From assembly GCF_019038435.1 (NCBI RefSeq), contig NZ_JAGPOX010000019.1, positions 1-64,000 of the forward strand: DNA of 64,000 bases. The letters run 5' to 3'. This document shows positions 47,840 to 56,489 of the stretch, piece after piece. The first letter of the stretch is position 1; each line of letters opens with the position of its first letter. The notes below the pieces were generated by a model that saw only the letters and a list, made by a program, of their open reading frames with translations, did not search any database and was not told the DNA's origin. Made by a program: the position numbers and the translations under genes. This DNA is from Nocardia alni (GTDB taxonomy: Bacteria; Actinomycetota; Actinomycetes; Mycobacteriales; Mycobacteriaceae).

Positions 47840-49012
47840 TCAGTTCGCGGCGGTGCGGATCTGGGTGAGGAATTCGGCGTTCGTGCCGGTCTGACGCAGT
47901 CCGGTCAGCAGCAGCTCGATCGCCTGCTGCGGTTCGCGCCCCGCCAGGGTGCGGCGCAGCGAGCGAGTGGCGGCCAGCTCCTCCGGTGTGAGCAGCAGTT
48001 CGTCCTTGCGGGTGCTGGAGCGGTTGATGTCCACCGCGGGATAGGTGCGCCGGTCGGCGATGCCGCGGTCCAGTTTGAGCTCGGCGTTGCCGGTGCCTTT
48101 GTACTCCTCGAAGATGACGGCGTCGGCGGCCGAACCGGTCTCGACCAGTGCGGTGGCGATGATGGTGAGCGAGCCGCCGTTCTCGATATTGCGCGCGGCG
48201 CCGAGGAATTTCTTGGGCGGCGCCAGGGCTCCGGCGTCCACGCCGCCGGTCAGGATGCGGCCGGTGCCGGCCGAGGCCAGGTTGTAGGCGCGGGCCAGGC
48301 GGGTCAGCGAATCCAGCAGCACCACCACATCGCGGCCCATCTCGACCAGGCGCTTGGCGTGTTCGATGGCCAACTCGGCCACGGCGATGTGGTCGCGCGC
48401 GGGCAGGTCGAAGGTGGCGGCGGCGATATCGGCGGGCACCGAGCGCGAGAGGTCGGTGACCTCCTCGGGTCGCTCACCCACGAGCACCAGCATCAGCTGG
48501 CATTCCGGGTGGTTCTTCGCGACTCCGTGCGCAATAGATTGCAGCACAGAGGTTTTGCCCGCCTTCGGTGGCGCGACGATCAATGCGCGCTGCCCCTTGC
48601 CGATCGGGGTCACCAGATCGGTTACCCGCGTGATCATTTCGTGGGGCTCTGTCTCCAGACGCAGGCGGTCCTGGGGATAGATGGGCGTCAGGTCGGCGAA
48701 ATGCGGTCTGGCCTTGGCCTGTTCGGGCGCCAAGCCGTTCACGCGCTCGATGCGGATCAGCGGGGCGAACGGCGCGTTGTCACGCTTGGGGCCGACGATC
48801 CCGCAGATGGCGTCACCGCGTCGCAACCCGTGATCGCGGACCAGGCGCAACGATACGTGTGCGTCGTGCGGTCCGGGCAGGTAGCCGTCGGTGCGCAGGC
48901 TGGCGTGGTTGCCGGAGATGTCGAGGATGCCGGTGATCTCGTGTGTGGCGTCCGCGGTCTTGGCGACGACGTCCGGTGCGCCGTCGGGTTTGTGAATGAT
49001 GTTGTCTTGCAT
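47840..49012 (-). CDS. rho: Short Rho transcription termination factor paralogue
   Basis: 390 residues. The RecA-like motor is complete: P-loop APPKAGKTS (147-155), [17 protein letters not shown]-loop [25 protein letters not shown], and R-loop [15 protein letters not shown]. The primary RNA-binding OB fold (about 25-95) is present, but the YGFLR-like motif reads NHASLR, losing aromatic residues that contact RNA. There is no Rho_N helical domain and no long charged insertion. The usual actinobacterial Rho is about 600-700 residues and lies near thrB/prfA. So this is probably a second Rho with an altered loading site. Confidence 0.85.
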   Translation of the reverse strand: MQDNIIHKPDGAPDVVAKTADATHEITGILDISGNHASLRTDGYLPGPHDAHVSLRLVRDHGLRRGDAICGIVGPKRDNAPFAPLIRIERVNGLAPEQAKARPHFADLTPIYPQDRLRLETEPHEMITRVTDLVTPIGKGQRALIVAPPKAGKTSVLQSIAHGVAKNHPECQLMLVLVGERPEEVTDLSRSVPADIAAATFDLPARDHIAVAELAIEHAKRLVEMGRDVVVLLDSLTRLARAYNLASAGTGRILTGGVDAGALAPPKKFLGAARNIENGGSLTIIATALVETGSAADAVIFEEYKGTGNAELKLDRGIADRRTYPAVDINRSSTRKDELLLTPEELAATRSLRRTLAGREPQQAIELLLTGLRQTGTNAEFLTQIRTAAN

Positions 49013-49374
49013 GGTATTAACTCCTGAAGATGGATGGGTACGGCGAATGGCCGATCGTGCAGCGTGAGCTGCGGATGAATCCCCCTGCGGTACTTCGAAT
49101 TCGACTTCGCTGGAGAGCGGAGCAATGGGGAGAACTTGGGCCGTCTTACGGGTTGTGGGAGGAAGAACTCACCTGCATCCACAAGCTGGAGACATGCCAA
49201 GAGTAACGCTGCCTGACACAACGCGCAATCACCCCCTACTATTCCCGCCGTCCCGGTAGCGCGGTCCAGGCATGCTCGTGACCGGTACTTACGCTGGATA
49301 CCGGCCATGATTACGCCAGGCCGGCGAGTGCGCTCGAAGGCCGGGAAGAGCGCTCGAGCCGACGCGAATGCGAA
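49013..49374 (-). other. Long leader region upstream of rho
   Basis: About 360 bases upstream of the rho start, without a convincing gene. A nine-codon frame MSPACGCR (49169-49195, minus strand) is present. The region may carry a Rho-autoregulated leader; no diagnostic structure was seen. Confidence 0.35.
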
Positions 49375-49409
49375 AAGGCCCGGACTCGCGTACGGCGAAT
49401 CCGGGCCTT
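49375..49409 (-). terminator. Intrinsic terminator of clc
   Basis: Perfect 10-bp arms AAGGCCCGGA/TCCGGGCCTT with a 15-base loop. On the minus strand the stem runs into TTTT, giving a true T run. It lies 21 bases past the clc stop. Confidence 0.8.
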
Positions 49410-49429
49410 GCGTCGATGTGAGCGGGTCG

Positions 49430-51310
49430 CTAATCCGATTGCGGCAGTGATGAATTCACCGGCACGACTTCCGGCACTCCTTCCGGCGTGGCCGCGGCAT
49501 GCCGGAACGTCGGCGGTCGCCGGCGGGGGGAGGAACGCTGGTCCCGGAGCGTCAGAATCCGCTCGCGGTGATGCTCCTCGTGCAGGTCGCGGCGGCGCGC
49601 GTGCAGCAGCTGTTCGAAGGCGATCAGGCCGAGCAGCCGGGTCGGCCTGCTGCGGTCCACCACCGGTGCGTAGGTCACATTCGCCGTCGCCAGCTTGTTG
49701 GCGACCTCACGCAGCGTGTCGTCCGGGTGGATGACCGCGCGGGCCGGGACGGCGGCCGCGCCGACCGTGCGGTCGGTGCACGTCGCGAGGCGATTGCGGG
49801 TGGTCACGCCGACCAACTGCTCACTGTCGTCCACCACGGGGTAGAGCGTGGCGAAACGGGTGTGCGGCACGGCCGTATCGATCGGATCGTCCGCGCCGAG
49901 CACCACCGGATCGGTATGCATCACCTCGTACGCGAAGAACGCCTCCAGCGGGTCCGTGGTGTATTCGCGGGTCAGGTGCAATCTGCGGCGGGCGATCTTC
50001 TCGGTAAGCACCGAACGCTTGAGCAGCAGCACCGAGACCGCGTACGCCGAGACCGAGGCCACCACCAGCGGCAGCAGATCGCTCCAGGCGTGCGTCAGCT
50101 CGCAGGTGAACACGATCCCGGTCAGCGGCGAGCGCATCACCCCGCCGACCACCGCGGCCAGCCCGCACATCGCCCAGAATCCGGCCGTGACGTGCGGTAG
50201 CAGCCCGCCCTCGGCCGCACCGAGGGCCGCGCCGATCATGAATACCGGTGCGAGCACGCCGCCGGAGGTGCCCGATCCGAGGGACAGCGCCCAGATCAGC
50301 GTCTTCACCACCAGAATCCCGATGATCAGCGACATCGTGCCCCGCCCGGTGAGCAACTGGTCGATGACGTCGTAGCCGACGCCGAGCGCGCGCGGCTCGA
50401 CCAGCCCGCCCAGGCCGATGATCAGTCCGCCGATGGCGGGCCACCACATCCAGTGCACGGGCAGCCGCTTGAACGCGTCCTCGGACAGGTAGACCAGCGA
50501 TGTGGCGACGATGGCCAGCAGGCCGCCGGTGATGCCGGGGATCAGTGCCAGGCCGTCGGCGAGCGGGCCGGGCGTGGAGGCCGGATTGGGCAGGCCGAAG
50601 ACCGGTCCGTTGCCCAGCAGCACCCATCGGCACAGCGTCGCGATCACCACGGCGGTACTGACGGGTACGAAGCTGCGCGGCCGCCATTCGAACAGCAGCA
50701 GTTCCACCGCCAGCAGGATCGAGGCCATGGGCGCGTTGAACGTGGCCGCCATGCCGCCGGCCGCACCGGCCACCAGCAGGGCCTTGCGTTCGTCGGCGGA
50801 CAGCTTCAGCAGCTGGGCCAGGATCGAGCCGACCGCGCCGCCGGTCATGATGATCGGCCCTTCGGCGCCGAACGGCCCGCCGGATCCGATGCTGATCGCG
50901 GCGGAAACGGGCTTGAGCAGCGCCACCCGCGGGGCGATCCGGCTGCCGCCGGTGAGTATCGCCTCGATCGCCTCGGGCATGCCGTGCCCGCGGATCTTCT
51001 CCGATCCGTAGCGGGCCATGAAACCGATGATCAGCCCGCCGATGACCGGGGCGGACAGGACCAGCCACCACGGATGATGGTGAGCGCCGGGCGCCACCAT
51101 CGCGGTGTTCACACGTTGGTAGAACACGAGATTCGTGATCAGGCCGATGAGTTTCAGCAGGCACCAGGCGGCCAGCGCCGACGCGACGCCGACCGGGACC
51201 GCGAGGGCTGCGATCAGGAGCATGCGTGGTTTGACCTGGAAATCACCCAGATGCGCGGCATGCGAACGCATCGCGCGGCGAGATGCCCGGCGTCGAATAT
51301 TCACTTTCAT
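49430..51310 (-). CDS. ClC-family chloride channel/transporter with C-terminal CBS domains
   Basis: 626 residues. About twelve membrane segments. Selectivity motifs: GSGGPFGAEGP (GSGxP plus the gating Glu; the usual Arg of GREGP is Ala) and SGGVLAPVF (GxFxP equivalent). Residues about 455-580 form two CBS domains, which bind adenine nucleotides. The N-terminus is basic. The ATG overlaps the marR stop by four bases, so marR-clc is an operon. Whether it is a channel or a proton exchanger cannot be told from sequence alone; absence of the Arg is seen in other actinobacterial ClCs, from memory. Confidence 0.92.
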   Translation of the reverse strand: MKVNIRRRASRRAMRSHAAHLGDFQVKPRMLLIAALAVPVGVASALAAWCLLKLIGLITNLVFYQRVNTAMVAPGAHHHPWWLVLSAPVIGGLIIGFMARYGSEKIRGHGMPEAIEAILTGGSRIAPRVALLKPVSAAISIGSGGPFGAEGPIIMTGGAVGSILAQLLKLSADERKALLVAGAAGGMAATFNAPMASILLAVELLLFEWRPRSFVPVSTAVVIATLCRWVLLGNGPVFGLPNPASTPGPLADGLALIPGITGGLLAIVATSLVYLSEDAFKRLPVHWMWWPAIGGLIIGLGGLVEPRALGVGYDVIDQLLTGRGTMSLIIGILVVKTLIWALSLGSGTSGGVLAPVFMIGAALGAAEGGLLPHVTAGFWAMCGLAAVVGGVMRSPLTGIVFTCELTHAWSDLLPLVVASVSAYAVSVLLLKRSVLTEKIARRRLHLTREYTTDPLEAFFAYEVMHTDPVVLGADDPIDTAVPHTRFATLYPVVDDSEQLVGVTTRNRLATCTDRTVGAAAVPARAVIHPDDTLREVANKLATANVTYAPVVDRSRPTRLLGLIAFEQLLHARRRDLHEEHHRERILTLRDQRSSPRRRPPTFRHAAATPEGVPEVVPVNSSLPQSD

Positions 51311-51771
51311 AGCGCACCAATCAGACTTACCGAGGTCTCGGCGGCTGCCCGCACGAGATCCTGAGCGGCCACGGTGACCGCCCGCTTCTTCTCTTCCGGC
51401 AGTTGATCGAGGATGGTGCGGAATGCGGCGTGGCGGCGTTCGAGTACCCGATCGACGATCGCCCGGCCCGCCTCGGTCACCTCGACGGTGACCACGCTCC
51501 GGTTGCTCGCGTCCGCCCCGCGGGACAGATAGCCACGAGCCTCGAGCTTGTCCGCCAGCCGGGTCACCGACGAGGCGTTGACCCCCATCGCCGCGGCCAG
51601 CTTCGAACTGGGCACCTGCCCCAGCGTCCGCAGAACCAGCAACAACCGCATTTGCGGAAACGTCACTCCCGGCGGCGCCGCCTGCGTGCTGTTCCAGGCG
51701 ATCCCGACCAATGTCCGAGTCAGAACCTCCAGAGCAGCAACATCCGAACGCGCTCCCTCATCAACTTGCAC
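51307..51771 (-). CDS. MarR family regulator, coupled to clc
   Basis: 154 residues, GTG start. Winged helix QMRLLLVLRTLGQVPSSKLAAAMGVNASSVTRLADKLEARGYLSRGADASNRSVVTVEVTEAGRAIV is complete. Its stop overlaps the clc start (ATGA), so it regulates and is co-translated with the ClC gene. Two inverted repeats directly upstream are probable operators. Confidence 0.9.
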   Translation of the reverse strand: MQVDEGARSDVAALEVLTRTLVGIAWNSTQAAPPGVTFPQMRLLLVLRTLGQVPSSKLAAAMGVNASSVTRLADKLEARGYLSRGADASNRSVVTVEVTEAGRAIVDRVLERRHAAFRTILDQLPEEKKRAVTVAAQDLVRAAAETSVSLIGAL

Positions 51772-51780
51772 TCATCAAGA

Positions 51781-51817
51781 TTTGCTAACAGCAAAGCCTT
51801 AGCGCAATAAGGTTTGC
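51781..51817. promoter_or_regulatory. Inverted repeats upstream of the marR-clc operon
   Basis: TTTGCT-AAC-AGCAAA (51781-51795, perfect) overlaps a second imperfect repeat, GCAAA(G)CCTTA-GCGCAA-TAAGGTTTGC, ending at 51817. They lie 9 to 46 bases before the GTG, suiting MarR autoregulation. Confidence 0.6.
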
Positions 51818-51989
51818 GCGATTGTGCCTGTGATCACACCCGATCGGTACGTCCTACCGACCGGCCCGTAGGTGTGACGCGAACAACATCGAACCGCCGA
51901 CTCCCAGCAACACCGCCCACCCGTGCCGCCTCGATCATGTAGCCCCGGGACGTAGCCGCGGCACAGGTCGAGGAGTACTCGGCGGAGGC

Positions 51990-51995
51990 TAAAAT
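51990..51995 (+). promoter_or_regulatory. Possible -10 hexamer of the type VII effector operon
   Basis: TAAAAT, 33 bases upstream of the first WXG100 gene and followed by the AGGGAGGGG ribosome site. No convincing -35 was found. Confidence 0.35.
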
Positions 51996-52027
51996 AAACT
52001 CACCGGGAAGTAGGGAGGGGTCTTTCG

Positions 52028-52375
52028 GTGGGTAATTTTGAAATCGAACCTGACGAGATGCACAGTGCCGCGGATACGATGAGCCGGATCTCGGAAGATT
52101 TCGACAACGATCTCGCTCGTTTACGCAAGACGGTTCGTTCGGTCGTCGGGAGCAGTTGGCTGGGCAGAGCCGCTGAATCGCATGACTCCGCGTGGGATGA
52201 GTTCTTCGACAGCACAAGCGATGTCGTCGCTGGACTGGCGAAGGATGCGACCGCACTGCATCGAGCGGCAGCGGAGTACGCGGCTCGCGACCAAACCACC
52301 GGCCAGGCATTGGGACGAGTCGGTGCCGGTCTGCCGGATGCCAGTCCGCGACCCAGCAGCCTGAATCTGCCGTGA
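52028..52375 (+). CDS. WXG100 family type VII secretion protein (with C-terminal YxxxD signal)
   Basis: 115 residues, a helical hairpin with W44-L45-G46 in the turn (SSWLGRAAES). A Y84-x-x-x-D88 secretion signal (YAARD) follows in the second helix, both hallmarks of ESX substrates. AGGGAGGGG lies before the GTG start. Its stop overlaps the start of the next gene (GTGA). It should form a dimer with a WXG100 partner and be exported by an ESX machine encoded elsewhere. Confidence 0.85.
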   Translation: MGNFEIEPDEMHSAADTMSRISEDFDNDLARLRKTVRSVVGSSWLGRAAESHDSAWDEFFDSTSDVVAGLAKDATALHRAAAEYAARDQTTGQALGRVGAGLPDASPRPSSLNLP

Positions 52376-52668
52376 CAGCAGGGCATCGGGTCAACCTCGC
52401 GGACTTGGAACGGCTCATCGAGGAGGCGGCGAAGACTCTGGCGGCGGTCGACAGCAGGATCGCCGAAGTCTCCCGCAGCGTCGACATACTGCACGTGAAT
52501 TGGGACGGTGCTGCCGCCGAGAAGCACCGAGTCGCTCACGATCAGTGGATAAACGGAGCCCGGGGAGCCCATGAGGCTCTTGATGCGTTGCACAAGGCGG
52601 TCGCCGATGCGCACGCCAACTACTCGGGCACCGTCGAGGTGAATGTCGGGATGTGGCCACAACTGTGA
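52372..52668 (+). CDS. WXG100 family type VII secretion partner
   Basis: 98 residues. W44-D-G46 in the turn (HVNWDGAAAEKH) at the same residue number as in the preceding protein, with helices LADLERLIEEAAKTLAAVDSRIAEV and WINGARGAHEALDALHKAVADAH. No clear YxxxD. Its GTG overlaps the previous stop, and its own stop overlaps the next start. It is probably the partner of the first protein. Confidence 0.8.
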   Translation: MTAGHRVNLADLERLIEEAAKTLAAVDSRIAEVSRSVDILHVNWDGAAAEKHRVAHDQWINGARGAHEALDALHKAVADAHANYSGTVEVNVGMWPQL

Positions 52669-53957
52669 GCCCTAGCAACGACATTCATGTCAACCCGACC
52701 GATATGCATACCGCAGCGGCGGGGCTCGCCGCTGCGACCAACATCCTGTCGGCCGCCTACACCAAGGTCGCCAAAGCCATGGGCGACGTCGGCGGTATGG
52801 CTGGCTCCGACCCTGCGGCACGCGACTGGGGCAACGACTTCGACACCGGCCTGACCGGCACCTTCGATGCCCACTTCAGCTCGATCGCCGCCCTGGCGAA
52901 CTGTGCCGAACTCGTCGACGCCACCGCCGCCAACCACCGCAACGCCGACGGCGCCTCGATCATCGGCAACAAACCGCCGCCCGAGGCCCTCGGCATCAAA
53001 AAAGACAACCTCGTCCCCGCCGCGCCTGGACCCCCACCCAAATCCGCCGGGCAGCCCGACAATTCCGAACCCTCATGGTGGCGCTGGATCAAGGACAAGG
53101 TCGGTGACATTTAGCCCAACGGTCATCAAGACGAACTCCACAATGCCGCCGCCGCACTACGTGCCGCCGCGAGTGGTTGCCACGAGACAGCCAACGCGAT
53201 GACCGCGCCCATCGGTACGGTCAAGAACCAAGTCTCACCGGAAATCGACTCTGCGGTTCATACCCTCACAACTCTGCAGAACTCACTCAACGAGCTCGGG
53301 AATGCCTATTCCGACCTGGCCTCCGCCTGTGACGATCACGCCCACCACATCGATGAAGCCCACTCCGAAATGGAGGAAGCAGGAGCGGAACTGCTCGGAT
53401 GGACCGTGGTCGACTTCTTTACGGATGGCGCGGCCAGTGCGGCGGCAGGGCGCGTCGCGGCACGGATTCTCGAGATCTACGAGAAGTTCAAGAAGTTACT
53501 GGAGGTTGCCCGCATTGCTATTCGTGGTACCGCGACGACGGTAACTCGACTGAAGACAGCCCTGAAACCGATCGCTGAGGCGCTGTCCAAGATAAAGTCC
53601 TTCGGTCAGAAGGGGGCAAAGGAGGCCGAGGCAGAAGCTGAGGCAGCCTCTGCCGAAATCACACAGAAGGCCGAGCAGATCGGCAACGAAGTCAAAAACC
53701 TGCCGAAAGGGTCGGGGAAGCCGGATGTACTTGCTGGTAAGCTTACCGACCTCCATCTCACACATGAGCAAGCCGTGGATGCTGCTGTCTCCGCGTCCGA
53801 GACCGCATTCGGTGAGGTTGGTGGCACCGCCCCTGCAGTCGGAGGCGGAACGGTCATCCTACCGAAAATCGCGACCCAGAATATAGTCTTGATCGTCCGC
53901 GAAGATGGATCCGTAATCGCGGCGAGAGGTGATGTAACCAGCTTCATCGCGAGGTAA
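52665..53957 (+). pseudogene. Type VII-associated effector frame interrupted by an amber codon
   Basis: Starting at GTG 52665 (GTGA overlap with the WXG100 gene), 149 residues are followed by TAG at 53112-53114. The same frame then continues to 53957 (431 codons). Residues 1-100 are a WXG100-like targeting domain with AGSDPAARDWGNDFD. A Pro-rich linker follows (about 103-137), with WWRWIKDKVGDI just before the stop. After the stop the frame reads PNGHQDELHNAAAA onward as normal protein: two helical segments, an Ala/Glu-rich coiled coil (about 320-340), and a ~95-residue C-terminal domain ending ILPKIATQNIVLIVREDG. TGG (Trp) to TAG is the simplest explanation. The second part could be translated alone from ATG 53199 but has no ribosome site. 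Confidence 0.72.
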
Positions 53958-53984
53958 GTCTGATGAGTTCTGTAAAGGGGAAAG

Positions 53985-54542
53985 GTGTCACACGTAGCCA
54001 ACGTAAACCAGGATTTCGATATCTACATATTGATGACCATGAGATGCGATGACTCCGTCAAGCAGTCCGTGCTCGACTCGATCAGCGTAGGCTGGGTCGC
54101 TGCAAAGGCGACGAAAGACCGCGTCAGTGCACTGTTGCCGGTGAACCCGGCCCAGTTCGCGAACCTTCAGACATTCCTCGGCCTCGATCCGCTGACCGCC
54201 GATCCGGAAACGTTCACCTACCTGCCCGAGCTGTGGCCGTCATTCGACATCGTCGTCACCTCCAAGCAGGGTTATCTGGATGCCGTTAGATTCACTCGAA
54301 AGGATGGCCTCCAGGCGCCGAGGATTTCGGAACCCGAAGAGTTGACGGCCTGGAGTGTGACCATTGCCGAGTTGGCGGAAATATTTGGGCCGCTGGAGGA
54401 TGGTGACCATTGGCCACCGTACGAGGAGTTCCTTTTCAGTACCGCTTCGGGAGACCGATATGGGGCGGGTTTCAGTTGGGGCCTTCTTCAGGATGTGGAG
54501 AAGTTGGCCTCGCCTGGCGGCTTTGGTTCCTTGAATCTATGA
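53985..54542 (+). CDS. Putative immunity protein of the type VII effector locus
   Basis: 185 residues, acidic, cytosolic. It follows the effector frame by 27 bases, with AAGGGGAAAG before the GTG. No known immunity family (such as SUKH or Imm numbers) is recognised. The inference comes only from position: last gene after a long effector with a variable C-terminus. Base composition is lower in GC than its surroundings, as is usual for such genes. A strong hairpin ends the operon. Confidence 0.6.
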   Translation: MSHVANVNQDFDIYILMTMRCDDSVKQSVLDSISVGWVAAKATKDRVSALLPVNPAQFANLQTFLGLDPLTADPETFTYLPELWPSFDIVVTSKQGYLDAVRFTRKDGLQAPRISEPEELTAWSVTIAELAEIFGPLEDGDHWPPYEEFLFSTASGDRYGAGFSWGLLQDVEKLASPGGFGSLNL

Positions 54543-54557
54543 CACATGGGCAGCTGC

Positions 54558-54595
54558 GAGAACCCGGGTTCGCCGAAAGGCGAGCCCGGGTTCTC
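54558..54595. terminator. Hairpin terminator ending the type VII effector operon
   Basis: 17-bp stem with one G-U, closed by a GAAA tetraloop (arms at 54558-54574 and 54579-54595). The convergent GMC oxidoreductase gene ends 11 bases away, so it can serve both. Confidence 0.85.
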
Positions 54596-54605
54596 GAACG
54601 GTTGG

Positions 54606-56234
54606 TTACTGTTCGCCGGTGATGAACTGGGCTGCCATTTCGCCGATCATGTAGCAGGGGGCGTTGGTGTTGCCGCCGGTGATGCTGGGCATGATCGAGG
54701 CGTCGGCTACGCGGAGGCCTTCGATGCCGTTGACCTTGAGGGTGGGGTCGACGACCGAGCGTTCGTCGGTGCCCATGCGGCAGGTGCCGACCGGGTGGTA
54801 GACCGAGTGGACGCGGTTGGGGAGTTCGGCGCGCAGGGCGGTCTCGTCCCGCAGGGCCGGGCCGGGGGCGAATTCCTCGGTGATGTCTCCGGAGATGGTC
54901 TTGTTGGCCATGACCTCGCGGATCATGCGGATGCCCTCGATGAGGAAATCGGCGTCGGCGGGGTCGGACAGGTAGCCGGGGTCGATCAGGGGGGAGGCCA
55001 TCGGGTCGTTGGAGGCCAGGCGCACCTCGCCGCGGCTCTTGGGGTAGATCAGCGTCGGGAAGATGGTCAGCGCGGGGCGCGTGTCCACCAGGTGTAGCTT
55101 GTCCTCGTCCTGGTTGGGGACCGGATAGCTCCAGGGCAGGGCGTGGATCTGCATATCCGGCACGCCGTCGGTGTTGAACTTGGTCTTGACGAATCCGGCC
55201 ACCTCGAAGACCGTGCGGCCCATCCAGGAACTGCCCTTCTTGAGGGTCTCCCGCAGGATGCCGCCCGCGAAGTACGGCGGGGTGCCCCGGTGGATGGCCT
55301 TCTTCGAGACGAAGGTCATCGGCACGAACAGGTGGTCGTGCAGGTTCTGGCCCACCGGCAGATCGGCCTTGACGTCGATGCCCAGATCCCGCAGGTGGCC
55401 GGCCGGGCCGATGCCCGAGAGCATGAGGATCTGCGCCGAGGCCATCACGCCGCCGGAGACCACGACCTCCTTGGCGGCGCGAAGGATCCGCCGCGCACCG
55501 CTCTTGTCGATGACCTCGACCCCGGTCGCGCGGCCGTTCTCGATGACGACCCGGGCCACGTGCACATGGGTCAGCACGGTGAGGTTCGGATTCGGCCGCT
55601 CGGTGATGTAGCCGCGAGACGAGCTGTAGCGCAATCCGTTTCGCACGCTCTGCTGGAAGATGCTGATGCCCTCCTGCGATTCGCCGTTGTAGTCGGCGAT
55701 GCGCGGGGCGTCGAGGGTCTCGGAGGCGGCCTGCATGAACAGCTGGGAGATCGGCGTCAGATCCTGCTGCCGCGTCACCTGGATGGGCCCGCCCGCGCCG
55801 CGGTAGTCGCTGGCGCCGTCCTCCCAGTTCTCCAGGCGCTTGTAGGCCGCCAGCACGTTGTCGTACTCCCAGCCCTTACAGCCCTCGGCCGCCCAGGAGT
55901 CGAAGTTGGCGCGGTTGCCGCGCACGAACAGCATGCCGTTGACCGAGCTGGAGCCGCCCAGCACCTTGCCGCGGGTCATCGGAACCTTGCGGTCGTTGGC
56001 GTACTTCTGCGGAATCGAGTACTGGCTCCAGGTCACCCGGTGCTTGAGCTGGGGCACGGTATGCACCATCGTGATCATGCCCGGGCTGGTCACCAGCCGA
56101 GTGTTGTCCTTGCGTCCGGCCTCCAGCAGAATCACGCTGGCACCGTGCTCGGCCAGGCGGCCCGCGACCACGGCACCGGCGCTGCCCGCGCCAACGACGA
56201 TGTAATCGGCCTCGGTGGTTGGAGAGTCGGTCAT
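54606..56234 (-). CDS. GMC-family FAD-dependent oxidoreductase (choline dehydrogenase-like), predicted KstR regulon
   Basis: 542 residues from ATG 56234, ten bases after GAGG. FAD motif YIVVGAGSAGAVVAGRLAEHG (11-31), GMC signatures GKVLGGSSSVNGMLFVRG and SGIGPAGHLRDLGI, and active-site H480 (YHPVGTCRMG) and N524 (GNTNAP). Oxidises an alcohol or 3-hydroxysteroid-type substrate. A perfect match to the KstR consensus lies 62 bases upstream, and a CYP125-like gene diverges from it, so a role in sterol side-chain or ring oxidation is likely but unproven. Confidence 0.85.
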   Translation of the reverse strand: MTDSPTTEADYIVVGAGSAGAVVAGRLAEHGASVILLEAGRKDNTRLVTSPGMITMVHTVPQLKHRVTWSQYSIPQKYANDRKVPMTRGKVLGGSSSVNGMLFVRGNRANFDSWAAEGCKGWEYDNVLAAYKRLENWEDGASDYRGAGGPIQVTRQQDLTPISQLFMQAASETLDAPRIADYNGESQEGISIFQQSVRNGLRYSSSRGYITERPNPNLTVLTHVHVARVVIENGRATGVEVIDKSGARRILRAAKEVVVSGGVMASAQILMLSGIGPAGHLRDLGIDVKADLPVGQNLHDHLFVPMTFVSKKAIHRGTPPYFAGGILRETLKKGSSWMGRTVFEVAGFVKTKFNTDGVPDMQIHALPWSYPVPNQDEDKLHLVDTRPALTIFPTLIYPKSRGEVRLASNDPMASPLIDPGYLSDPADADFLIEGIRMIREVMANKTISGDITEEFAPGPALRDETALRAELPNRVHSVYHPVGTCRMGTDERSVVDPTLKVNGIEGLRVADASIMPSITGGNTNAPCYMIGEMAAQFITGEQ

Positions 56235-56295
56235 GCTCGGGTACCTCATCCTCGAAGTAGTCGGCGGCAGGGTAGGCGCGTGCCTGTCCTCACTG

Positions 56296-56309
56296 TAGAA
56301 CAAGTTCTA
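56296..56309. promoter_or_regulatory. KstR-type operator upstream of the GMC oxidoreductase
   Basis: TAGAACAAGTTCTA, a perfect palindrome that fits the consensus TNNAACNNGTTNNA of the cholesterol repressor KstR. It is 62 bases before the GMC start. Confidence 0.75.
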
Positions 56310-56432
56310 ATTTTGGTGAAGATGCGCATCCGCTGTTCGGTTTCCCCTGGCCCGGCGCATCCTCGGCGATCATGGTCCAGGCTTCCTGGCTAAACGCCTG
56401 TAACGAAGCCTTCCGAGGTGCTTCAATCAGCG

Positions 56433-56446
56433 TAGAACTCGTTTCA
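56433..56446. promoter_or_regulatory. KstR-type operator upstream of the CYP125-like gene
   Basis: TAGAACTCGTTTCA, matching TNNAACNNGTTNNA, 44 bases before the P450 start. The second such box in 150 bases. Confidence 0.7.
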
Positions 56447-56489
56447 TTTTCACACCGGCTCGCAGTGCCGCGGGCCGTGAGGAGGAACC

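Noticed and set aside
53199..53957. Independent gene starting at ATG 53199
   Set aside because: No ribosome site, and the reading frame is continuous with the upstream effector apart from one TAG.
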